Of a stretch of DNA of 5,696 nucleotides, positions 1 through 5,461 are shown piece by piece. The stretch's first letter is position 1; each line of letters begins with the position of its first letter. The stretch comes from Chloroflexota bacterium (GTDB taxonomy: Bacteria; Chloroflexota; Limnocylindria; Limnocylindrales; CSP1-4): assembly GCA_021789355.1 (NCBI GenBank), contig JAJYJR010000411.1:1-5696 (forward strand). Direction: 5' to 3'. The translations under genes and the position numbers were made by a program. The notes below the pieces were generated by a model that was given only the letters and a program-made list of their open reading frames with translations, did no database searches and was not told the origin of the DNA.

Positions 1-237
1 GCGCCCTCCCAGCGTCCGTCCTGGCGCTGGTAGATGGAGCCCTCGTTCGGGCCGCGCCGCGTCCAGATGTTCACCGACCTTGACGACATCGAGATCGACG
101 TCGCCACCCTCAAGCTCGAACTGCAGGGCATCGACAAGGGGCCATTCGCCACTCGCGTGGAAGCGATTGAAGACGGCCTGCAGGAGCTGACGCTGCTCCG
201 CGGTCGGTTGGTTGGCGGGTTTCGAGCTCGTCGCCAT
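1..237 (-). CDS. Uncharacterised protein, N-terminal 79 codons (runs off the left edge)
   Basis: An open frame begins at ATG 237-235 and stays open to base 1, so the C-terminus lies outside the window. The protein starts with a polar leader (MATSSKPANQ), then a helix-rich stretch with AEQRQLLQAVFNRFHASGEWP at about residues 13-33 (key residues F23, F26, H27, G30, W32, P33), then LQFEL and DVDLDVVKVGEHL. The pattern 'LLQ-x-(V/I)F-x2-F-x3-G-x-WP' followed by a short-helix region resembles N-termini of uncharacterised proteins from Actinobacteria and Chloroflexota that I recall only as hypothetical; a winged-helix-like fold is possible but unproven. No convincing Shine-Dalgarno precedes the ATG, and its upstream DNA is the C-terminal coding end of another gene, so its native promoter may have been lost. 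A competing frame on the opposite strand (34-276) has slightly stronger third-position G/C, which lowers certainty. Confidence 0.55.
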   Translation of the reverse strand, partial: MATSSKPANQPTAEQRQLLQAVFNRFHASGEWPLVDALQFELEGGDVDLDVVKVGEHLDAARPERGLHLPAPGRTLGGR

Positions 238-239
238 GA

Positions 240-431
240 ATCGCCCGCGCCCACCCCAGGGCGACGCTGGAGGTGAGCGGGGAGCGCGTCGAGGCCGACG
301 CGCGGGTGGCGACCGGCGGGGAGCGGGATCGGCTGTGGACCCGCCACGTGGCGGCGCTGCCGCTGTTCGCGGCATACCCGGCCAAGACGAGCCGAGTGAT
401 CCCTATGGTGGTCCTGACGCCGATCCGCTGA
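240..431 (+). pseudogene. C-terminal remnant of a deazaflavin (F420)-dependent nitroreductase-family gene
   Basis: A 63-codon frame ends at TGA 429-431 and reads ARAHPRATLEV, then GERVEADARV, GGERDRLWTRHVA, FAAYPAKTSRVIPMVVLTP. This is the characteristic end of the deazaflavin-dependent nitroreductase (Ddn/DUF385-like) family: the 'NLxAHPxxxVEV' strand, the 'GxERDRLW' helix, the 'YQxKTxRxIPVVVL' tail. Third positions are almost all G or C (four exceptions by my count), as expected for a gene of this genome that was coding until recently. Intact members have about 130-150 residues; here an in-frame TGA at 237-239 stops the frame immediately before the homology begins, and none of the three plus frames upstream carries the missing flavin-binding part. 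There is no usable start except GTG 273. It therefore looks like a broken gene cut at about position 238, abutting the start of the opposite-strand gene. Family members use F420H2 to reduce quinones or nitro compounds; this fragment would not be active. Confidence 0.7.
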
Positions 432-552
432 CCCGGGGCAGGGGTCGGTCCCGCGCGCGGCACTCGCAGGGGGTCGGTAAGCCCCGGTGGAGCCCCCTCA
501 CCCGCCTCACCTTCTTCGCGGGCAGGTTGATCCAGACCGCGGTCGGCACCTG

Positions 553-580
553 CGGCGTCCGCGGCGGCCGGCGGACGCCG
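553..580 (-). terminator. Perfect 10-bp hairpin downstream of the PIN gene (possible terminator without U-tract)
   Basis: CGGCGTCCGC (553-562) is the exact reverse complement of GCGGACGCCG (571-580), with an 8-base loop. It begins 3 bases past the stop codon of the PIN gene in the direction of transcription. No T-run follows on the minus strand, so it is not a canonical intrinsic terminator; it may be a U-less terminator, an mRNA 3'-end stabiliser, or simply GC-rich chance. The rest of 432-582 contains no recognisable gene; I see only two copies of GGGTCGGT (about 443 and 471). Confidence 0.35.
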
Positions 581-582
581 GG

Positions 583-1044
583 TCAGGTGGACGCTGGCGC
601 CGTCGGCTGAGGCGGACGAACGACGTCAAGCGGAAACCTCTTGGCGATGACGTCGAAGTGGCCGTCATCGGTTGCGATCGGCACCGGCTCTGGCTGCATC
701 AGCGCACATGCCGCGATCCACAGGTCGTTCTCGCCGATTTGCTTGAAGAACCACCGTCGGAGTTCGGCGTATTTTCTGGCGACGCCGATGGTGCCAGGAA
801 TGACGGGGTACGCCCCAAGTCGCGCCTCAACGTCGGCGATCTGCTTCTTCGACCAGCCGGATGCCATGGTTGCATGGAGCATCTCGCCGACGGTTACGAA
901 GGACAGGACGAGCGTTCGTCCGCGAATGACTTCGTCCCATTCGGGCTTCGGACTGCGTGGGTCCGTCAGGAACGTCAAGACGTTCGTGTCCAGCATCAGG
1001 GGCGGTGGCTGCCCTGCGTCACCGGCCACTGCCGAGAGCCTCAT
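583..1044 (-). CDS. PIN-domain ribonuclease, VapC-like toxin
   Basis: A 153-residue protein from ATG 1044. It carries the acidic constellation of PIN (PilT N-terminus) nucleases in the right order: D19 in LMLDTNVLTFL, E54 in SFVTVGEML, D107 in ENDLWIAACAL and D126/D127 in IATDDGHFDVI. These residues bind Mg2+ or Mn2+ in VapC-type toxins, which cleave tRNA, rRNA or mRNA in the cytoplasm; the target here cannot be read from sequence. Starting at ATG 1044 the gene overlaps the end of the upstream gene by 26 bases, typical of translationally coupled toxin-antitoxin pairs. Neither this ATG nor the alternatives (ATG 1077; ATG 996, giving a 137-residue protein beginning MLDTNV) has a good Shine-Dalgarno, so the start is uncertain by up to 16 residues. 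All four acidic positions are present, so the enzyme should be active. The short C-terminal tail is proline-rich. Confidence 0.88.
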   Translation of the reverse strand: MRLSAVAGDAGQPPPLMLDTNVLTFLTDPRSPKPEWDEVIRGRTLVLSFVTVGEMLHATMASGWSKKQIADVEARLGAYPVIPGTIGVARKYAELRRWFFKQIGENDLWIAACALMQPEPVPIATDDGHFDVIAKRFPLDVVRPPQPTAPAST

Positions 1045-1954
1045 ATAGCGCCGCCCACGCGTCGTCGGGGACTCCATGCAGCTCTAGGTCCGCCGGGTTC
1101 TCAACAGGTTTCGCAGCAGCTTCCGCGATCAACTCTGAGACCGGCCGGTCCGTCCAGAAATCCACCCCTCCGAAGTCCAGGCCCAACTGGTCGCCCGTCA
1201 CGATCTCGCGGATACGGACCGCTTTCGCCCGCTGGGTCCTCGCGTCGTACGTGATCTCGCCCCGGAGCGCGGCGCGGTTGCCGAGCAAATGGCGGATCTC
1301 GGCGTCGTACTCAGGCGAGAACTGGACGTCGACCTTCTCGCCCATCGGGGTCCGGACCTGAGCCGAGTGAGTCTCAAGGTTGGCCTCGAACAGACGGCCC
1401 GTCACGTCCTTGGTCGACGTCGAGGGCATCGCAGCTGCTTCGACCTTCTTTCGGAGTTCAGTGCGACGAGCCGCATCCACGATGACCTCTCGACGATGAT
1501 CGGGCCGTCGATCCTCGAGCCTGAGGACGGCGCCCTCGAGTCGGCCGATATGGCGCTCGGTGAAGTCCACCAGCGCCCGCGCCAGGTCCGTGTGACCCTC
1601 GGTCTGTCCGTCTGCGACGTCGAGGATAAGGCCGATGGCCTGTTCCGACAGGGTCTCCACGCCGTAATCGAAACCGCCTGCGGGCAGGAGCCTCGCCTCG
1701 GCCGGAAGGACCGCCGCGACGATGCTTCCGGACGTGAGGCTCACCAGGCGGATGCGCGAAGCCTCTTCGATCGGTCCCTCATGGCGACCGGCGCCCGGGT
1801 GCATCGGTCGGTTGAGGATGTCGGCGGAGCCACGCGCGACCAAGATCGCGAACCCCTCGAGCATAGCGGCGATATCGCGGAGTGGGACGTCCTCGAGCTT
1901 CCGACCGCCGTCGACGACGAATCGGTATGGGGCTTCGCGTTCCGTCTCGCTCAT
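1019..1954 (-). CDS. 311-aa uncharacterised protein, candidate antitoxin of the downstream PIN toxin
   Basis: Start chosen at ATG 1954 because an AGGAGG sits 8 bases upstream; an ATG at 2041, two bases after the methyltransferase stop, would add 29 proline/arginine-rich residues with no ribosome site. Segments seen: an N-terminal part (about 1-85) with the strand YRFVVDGG, a helix DIAAMLEGFAILVA and IRLVSLTSGSIVAAVLP; a charged helical part (about 95-175); a beta-rich part (about 183-252) with VTGRLFEANL, KVDVQFSP, ALRGEITYD that could be a small barrel; and a tail (about 264-311) WTDRPVSELIAEAAAKPVEN followed by PDDAWAALYEALG. That tail resembles the toxin-wrapping C-termini of antitoxins paired with PIN proteins (SELAAEQGVxPv...DDEFDAFL). 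I recall other 250-300 residue proteins of similar layout next to PIN genes, but no characterised name. Its overlap with the PIN gene supports partnership. No DNA-binding motif is obvious, unlike ordinary VapB. The function is inferred; the reading frame is secure. Confidence 0.8.
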   Translation of the reverse strand: MSETEREAPYRFVVDGGRKLEDVPLRDIAAMLEGFAILVARGSADILNRPMHPGAGRHEGPIEEASRIRLVSLTSGSIVAAVLPAEARLLPAGGFDYGVETLSEQAIGLILDVADGQTEGHTDLARALVDFTERHIGRLEGAVLRLEDRRPDHRREVIVDAARRTELRKKVEAAAMPSTSTKDVTGRLFEANLETHSAQVRTPMGEKVDVQFSPEYDAEIRHLLGNRAALRGEITYDARTQRAKAVRIREIVTGDQLGLDFGGVDFWTDRPVSELIAEAAAKPVENPADLELHGVPDDAWAALYEALGSGR

Positions 1955-1962
1955 CGGGCCAT

Positions 1963-1968
1963 CCTCCT
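1963..1968 (-). promoter_or_regulatory. Strong ribosome binding site AGGAGG deciding the start of the 311-aa gene
   Basis: AGGAGG on the minus strand lies 8 bases before ATG 1954. It is the best Shine-Dalgarno in the operon and supports independent, efficient translation of the candidate antitoxin ahead of the PIN gene, which lacks such a site. That is the usual antitoxin-excess logic. Confidence 0.75.
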
Positions 1969-2043
1969 GGTTCCTCGTCTTCCAGTCGGCAGCCGTAGGG
2001 TACCGCGGCCGCGCCCCAATCGAGGGTGGTCGGTCCGGCATCG

Positions 2044-4644
2044 TCACACCCCGTACACCTTCAGCACCTCGTCCCCGTAGTGGTTGGTCACCTTCACGGC
2101 GATCCGACCGGTCGGTGGCCTCGGGAAGGGGCGGCTGACGGTCGCGTAGAGGGAGGCCCAGGCGGCCTCGTCGATTTCGGCACGCAGGGCGCGCCTCAGC
2201 TTGTCGTAGGGCTCGTCGCCGCCGCAGAAGTAGGCGTGGCGGACGAAGAAGGCGCGGCCGTTGTAGTCGGTGTCGATGAACCAGCAGGCGATGTCGGCGG
2301 TGCTGTTCGAGCGGATCTCGCCGGTGGTCGGGTCGTACACGTCCAGCCCACGGATCTCGACCTGGAGCTGGCCGTCGCCGGCGGAGCGGACGTCCACGTC
2401 GGGCTCGCCGAAGACGGTGAAGAGGTTGCCTGAGCGCGTCTTCTTCAGGAGGTCCTCGGCCATGCGCAGGTCGGGGTTCATGTTGGCCCGCAGGACGGTG
2501 AGCCGACCGAGCTTGCTGGCCTGCTCGCCGGCCGCCGCGTCGAAGGCGAAGCCGCATACGACGAGCAGGTCGAAGCCGGCGTTGACGGCCTCCACCGCGG
2601 AGTCGCGCACAAGTTCGGCGCCGACCGTGCCGTACTCGGGCCCGAGCGCGATGGCGGCGCGCTTCGATCGTTCGCCCTCCTGGTAGATCCCCTCCGCCTG
2701 GAGCCAGGTCCCGGGGTAGGGCTCAAGGGTCTCGAAGCGGAGGCGCTCGTTCTTGATCCGGTTGTCGACCCCCGAGGCACGCAGGTTGTCGAGGATGGTC
2801 TCGACGTAGCGCCCGCTCTCCTCGATGGGTGCCTGTGCCGCGGCAGACTCATCCTCGGGGCCGTCGGCCACCACGCGGTGGGGCGAGAGGCTCTCGACGG
2901 TGAAGGGCCCGGCGACCCGCACGATCTTGGGATCGGTGTACGGGCGGTCGTAGAGCAGCTCGGTGTCGGCGTGACGCGCGATCGCGGCGTCGATCTTGGA
3001 TCGTGTCGAAGTGGGCTCGATCTCAGGGTTGTTTGCTATCGAGCTGAGGGTGATATGCCGCGCCCGCTCGTACACGAAGCCCTGGCGAATGTCGCCCTCG
3101 GTCGCGCCACCGAGCACCGGCTGACCGGCCAGCTCGCCCTCCTTGCGGCGGCCTTCGGGTGAGTCGGCGAGGAGGTAGTAGGGGTAGCGGGCCGACATGA
3201 GACGGGTCCGCGCGAGCGCGAGCGCCACGCGGGAGGTGTCGATCGTGATCCAGCGCCGGCCCCACTGCTCGGCCACGTACGCGGTCGTGCCGCCGCCGCA
3301 TGTCGGATCGAGCACGAGGTCGCCTGGATCGGTGGTCATGAGAATGCAGCGCGCCGGGACATCAGGGTTCGTCTGGACGACGTACGTGGGATCAGTCGCG
3401 CCCGCGAGACCTTCCCAGAGAGTGTCCAGTGGGCGGTACGGGAAGTCTTCGTGGTAACTCATGAAACGTAGGGTTCTCCCGAAGACGCGGACGCGCCCAA
3501 GTGCGACAAGGCGCTCAACGGACTCCTTGGGGCTTCCCCACCACCGGTTGCCCGAGTCGAAGTCGACGCCACCGACTCTGATCTGGTACTTGGAGCCAGG
3601 TCCGGGCTTCGTGAGGCTAATAGGCCGGAACAACCTTGCGCCTGCAGGCTGGCGCCCAAGGTCGCGCCTCTCGTCATCCGTGAGGCCTCGGACGGTTCCG
3701 TCACTCAGCTCCAGCATGTTGAAGCCCGCTTTGATCGCATCTTCCCGGGCCTGGAAGAGGAGGCGGAGCTTGGGGCGATCGCCCCGTGAGTACCAGAGCA
3801 GGTAGTCGAGCCGGGAAGGCAAGGCCGTGACGGACTCCAGCCCGCCCGGCGCCTTGGTGAACGCGATCTGGGAGACCAGTCGGCCTGCGCCGAACACCTC
3901 GTCCAGGACCGCTCTTACGAGGTGCACGTTCTCGTCGCCGATCTGGACGAAGATCGAGCCCGACTCCGTGAGCAGGTCGCGGGCGATAGTGAGCCGGTCG
4001 CGCAGGTAGCTCAGGTACGAGTGGATGCCCAGCTCCCAGGTGTCGCGGAAGGCGCGCACCTGTTCAGGCTGACGGCTAGCGTCCTCGGCCTTGCCGTCCT
4101 TCACGTCTCGTTTGCGCGTACTGACTTGCCAGTTGCTGCCGAACTTGATGCCGTAGGGCGGGTCGAGGTAGATGCACTGGACCTGCCCTTTCAACCCCTC
4201 CTTCTCCGCGAGGGACGCCATCACGGCAAGCGAGTCGCCCAGGATCAGGCGGTTCGTCCAGTGCATCGGATGGCGGTAGAAGTCGACGCGTTCCTCGAAC
4301 GGGAGGCCGTTGAAGTCGCTGAAGAGGTCGAGCTGGGCATCGCGCACGGCGGCTGTCTGCGCGCGCAGGTCCTCGATGATGGCGCGGGGCTCGATCTGCT
4401 CCTGGATGTAGATGGGCACGGCCGGCACCGCGAGGTCCTGCCGGTCCTGCTCGTCCTTGCCCTTCCAGACGAGCTGCGGATCGAGCGAGGGGTCACGCGG
4501 ATAGAGCAGCGTCGCCGGGCGCTTCTCATCGTCCTCGGCGAACGCCTCCAGCTCCACGGTCGGGATGTTCACGCGCTGGTCCTTCGCGTGGCGGGTGGCG
4601 GTGACGTGGGTCGAGGCGGCGGGTTTCCCGACGTTACGCGCCAT
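2044..4644 (-). CDS. Type III Mod-like DNA methyltransferase (N4/N6, beta class), 866 aa
   Basis: The start is ATG 4644, with GGAGG 6 bases upstream (a GTG three bases earlier is less likely). The order is DPPY (D161-Y164, in IYLDPPYGIKFGSNW) before the AdoMet-binding motif DPTCGGGTT (446-454), the order of beta-class amino-methyltransferases such as type III Mod subunits (N6_N4_Mtase family). The target-recognition region lies between, about 270-410, preceded by FRDTWELGIHSYLSYL and SGSIFVQIGDEN and followed by YVVQTNPDVPARCILMTTDPG. An N-terminal extension of about 125 residues and a C-terminal region of about 380 residues follow; the latter includes GFDLLVVCGFAFD (690-702), GRLTVLRANMNPDL (713-726), GLDVYDPTTGEIRS and the end NHYGDEVLKVYGV. 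I recall this C-terminal half as highly conserved in homologues that usually sit beside a DEAD/DEAH helicase-nuclease, but assign it no activity. The enzyme transfers methyl from AdoMet to adenine or cytosine amino groups in DNA. It heads the operon with the antitoxin-like and PIN genes. No Res subunit is encoded in the window. Confidence 0.93.
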   Translation of the reverse strand: MARNVGKPAASTHVTATRHAKDQRVNIPTVELEAFAEDDEKRPATLLYPRDPSLDPQLVWKGKDEQDRQDLAVPAVPIYIQEQIEPRAIIEDLRAQTAAVRDAQLDLFSDFNGLPFEERVDFYRHPMHWTNRLILGDSLAVMASLAEKEGLKGQVQCIYLDPPYGIKFGSNWQVSTRKRDVKDGKAEDASRQPEQVRAFRDTWELGIHSYLSYLRDRLTIARDLLTESGSIFVQIGDENVHLVRAVLDEVFGAGRLVSQIAFTKAPGGLESVTALPSRLDYLLWYSRGDRPKLRLLFQAREDAIKAGFNMLELSDGTVRGLTDDERRDLGRQPAGARLFRPISLTKPGPGSKYQIRVGGVDFDSGNRWWGSPKESVERLVALGRVRVFGRTLRFMSYHEDFPYRPLDTLWEGLAGATDPTYVVQTNPDVPARCILMTTDPGDLVLDPTCGGGTTAYVAEQWGRRWITIDTSRVALALARTRLMSARYPYYLLADSPEGRRKEGELAGQPVLGGATEGDIRQGFVYERARHITLSSIANNPEIEPTSTRSKIDAAIARHADTELLYDRPYTDPKIVRVAGPFTVESLSPHRVVADGPEDESAAAQAPIEESGRYVETILDNLRASGVDNRIKNERLRFETLEPYPGTWLQAEGIYQEGERSKRAAIALGPEYGTVGAELVRDSAVEAVNAGFDLLVVCGFAFDAAAGEQASKLGRLTVLRANMNPDLRMAEDLLKKTRSGNLFTVFGEPDVDVRSAGDGQLQVEIRGLDVYDPTTGEIRSNSTADIACWFIDTDYNGRAFFVRHAYFCGGDEPYDKLRRALRAEIDEAAWASLYATVSRPFPRPPTGRIAVKVTNHYGDEVLKVYGV

Positions 4645-4650
4645 CACTTA

Positions 4651-4655
4651 CCTCC
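4651..4655 (-). promoter_or_regulatory. Ribosome binding site GGAGG of the methyltransferase gene
   Basis: GGAGG on the minus strand lies 6 bases before ATG 4644 and 3 bases before the in-frame GTG 4647. The spacing favours the ATG as start. Confidence 0.6.
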
Positions 4656-4682
4656 GGCTCCTTCGCGTCCGCACAATCTCGG

Positions 4683-4696
4683 GGCGAGTCCTCGCC
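4683..4696. promoter_or_regulatory. 14-base palindrome in the divergent methyltransferase/brnT intergenic region, candidate operator
   Basis: GGCGAG-TC-CTCGCC is a perfect 6-bp inverted repeat with a 2-base centre. Its right arm also takes part in a second inverted repeat, CGCC-AATC-GGCG (4693-4704), and the GGCG of that pairs again with CGCC at 4711-4714. These nested elements lie in the only stretch (4645-4732) that can hold promoters for both the leftward methyltransferase operon and the rightward brnT gene. Toxin-antitoxin and restriction-modification loci are commonly autoregulated through such sites. No convincing -35/-10 pair was found, and short GGCG/CGCC repeats are frequent in GC-rich DNA. 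Confidence 0.3.
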
Positions 4697-4732
4697 AATC
4701 GGCGGTAAAGCGCCGGACGTCAGCATCAGCGG

Positions 4733-5008
4733 ATGCCGCGGATCGCCTGGGATCGCGAGAAGGCGCGGCTCAACCTCGTCAGACATCGCGTCGGGTTCCC
4801 CGAAGCGGCGTCCGTCGTTCGGCAGCCGCTGGCCCGCTGGGAGCACGATATGGACCACTCGACGGGGGAGGAGCGCTTCCACGTCACCGGATACTCGTGG
4901 CATGGGAGACTGCTCACCGTGACGGTCGCGGAACGGGGCGTTACCATCCGGATCATCTCAGCATGGCGCGCCACGAAGCGCGAACGACATGACTACGAGC
5001 AAGCGTGA
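4733..5008 (+). CDS. brnT: BrnT-family toxin (DUF497), 91 aa
   Basis: A full-length BrnT by pattern: IAWDREKARLNLVRHRVGF at 4-22 (family: (F)xWDxxKAxxNxxKHGVxF), then PEAASVV, DHSTGEERF at 41-49, GRLLTVTVAERG and IRIISAWRATKRERHDYEQ at 72-90 (family: IRIISARxATxxERxxYE). BrnT toxins are ribonucleases with a RelE-like fold that block translation and are neutralised and repressed by BrnA. ATG 4733 is the only start, because an in-frame TAA lies about 20 bases upstream; its ribosome site is weak (AGCGG directly adjacent). Two departures from the consensus are visible: HRV instead of HGV at 18-20, and W78 where arginine or lysine is common after RIISA. Whether these affect activity is unknown. 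The gene is divergent from the methyltransferase and overlaps the next gene by 20 bases. Confidence 0.9.
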   Translation: MPRIAWDREKARLNLVRHRVGFPEAASVVRQPLARWEHDMDHSTGEERFHVTGYSWHGRLLTVTVAERGVTIRIISAWRATKRERHDYEQA

Positions 5009-5351
5009 CTCCTCTCCCGCGAACACGCCCCCCTCATCCGGCGTGGAACGGGGCCGCTGGGCGGCGAGGCTCCAGGCAGGATATGAGGTCGCCATCGACG
5101 GTGCCGTCGGGTTCGTCCTGGTCGACGGCCGCTCGGGAACGGTGATCGGGGAGTACGCGGACACGCGGTCCCTCTTCTCCGAGATCATCCGGCAGGTTGC
5201 CGCCGGCTTCCCGGAGGACGCGCTCGCGATGCGCGTCAGGGCACCCTCGGGCGAGATGGAGCCGGGCGCCGAGGGCGGTCTTCTCGTCGACCTGGCGACG
5301 AGCGCGTTGGGGATCCGCCCCGATCGACGCGCGCGCGTGGCCGAGGGCTGA
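4989..5351 (+). CDS. Uncharacterised 120-aa protein overlapping brnT; possible non-canonical antitoxin
   Basis: The frame starts at ATG 4989 inside the last 20 bases of brnT and ends at TGA 5351, the overlap expected of a coupled partner. The first 20 residues are Ser/Pro-rich and probably disordered. Residues about 25-85 look like one compact domain: ARLQAGYEVAIDG, FVLVDGRSGTVIGEYAD (two strands and a turn), SLFSEIIRQVAAGFPEDALAM (an amphipathic helix), then RVRAP. The tail is Gly/Glu-rich with LLVDLATSALGI at 98-109. The position is where BrnA would be, but the BrnA hallmarks (a Trp/Asp-rich linker and a C-terminal ribbon-helix-helix with the VTLRLDxDVLxWF type of strand) are absent. I do not recognise the family. 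A GTG at codon 19 is an alternative start that would remove the disordered leader. It could be the BrnT antitoxin or a passenger gene. Confidence 0.75.
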   Translation: MTTSKRDSSPANTPPSSGVERGRWAARLQAGYEVAIDGAVGFVLVDGRSGTVIGEYADTRSLFSEIIRQVAAGFPEDALAMRVRAPSGEMEPGAEGGLLVDLATSALGIRPDRRARVAEG

Positions 5352-5353
5352 TC

Positions 5354-5461
5354 GGACCGTCCTGTCCTCGTCGGGGAGCTACGCAGCCCGGCCCGGAACC
5401 GTCGCTCGGCACGCGCGAGCCCTGCCTCAACCTGGGCCGCCTGCTCCGCCGTCAGCCTCAC
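5354..5461 (-). pseudogene. Short HEPN-like partner remnant after the nucleotidyltransferase gene
   Basis: GTG 5461-5459 overlaps the TGA of the nucleotidyltransferase gene in a GTGA start-stop junction, the usual coupling of a two-gene module. The product begins with RLTAEQAAQVEAGLARAERR, an amphipathic helix like the first helix of HEPN partners of minimal nucleotidyltransferases, continues to about residue 28, then turns into Ser/Arg/Pro-rich sequence typical of a non-coding frame. The frame stays open far beyond but is antisense to the gene at 4989-5351, which is clearly the coding strand there. I read it as a truncated partner, cut near 5380. An unrelated short protein or no gene is possible. 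Confidence 0.3.

Noticed and set aside
34..276. Plus-strand frame of 80 residues with strong third-position G/C
   Set aside because: Its product has no recognisable family pattern, its end runs into the nitroreductase remnant in the wrong frame, and the antisense frame gives a natural protein start and a familiar 'F-x2-F-x3-G-x-WP' pattern. The decision is not firm.
487..1254. Plus-strand open frame of 255 residues
   Set aside because: It is antisense to the PIN gene and the end of the 311-aa gene; the product is Arg/Pro/Gly-rich and without motifs.
1289..2080. Plus-strand open frame of 263 residues
   Set aside because: It is antisense to the 311-aa gene, whose frame has a strong ribosome site and family-like segments. 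Long antisense frames are expected in GC-rich DNA.
1955..2557. Extension of the 311-aa gene frame upstream to 2557
   Set aside because: It remains open only because of GC-richness; it is an out-of-frame reading of the methyltransferase gene and is Arg/Pro-rich. AGGAGG before 1954 decides the true start.
2044..4644. Phase-variation repeats in the methyltransferase gene
   Set aside because: Phase-variable mod genes carry short tandem repeats or long homopolymers; I saw neither along this gene.
3922..4992. Plus-strand open frame of 356 residues
   Set aside because: It is antisense to the methyltransferase N-terminal half, which has clear catalytic motifs, and overlaps brnT in another frame.
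4958..5353. Minus-strand continuation of the HEPN-like frame across the brnT partner gene
   Set aside because: The product is Ser/Arg/Pro-rich shadow sequence; the opposite strand encodes a compact-looking protein with alternating strands and helix.
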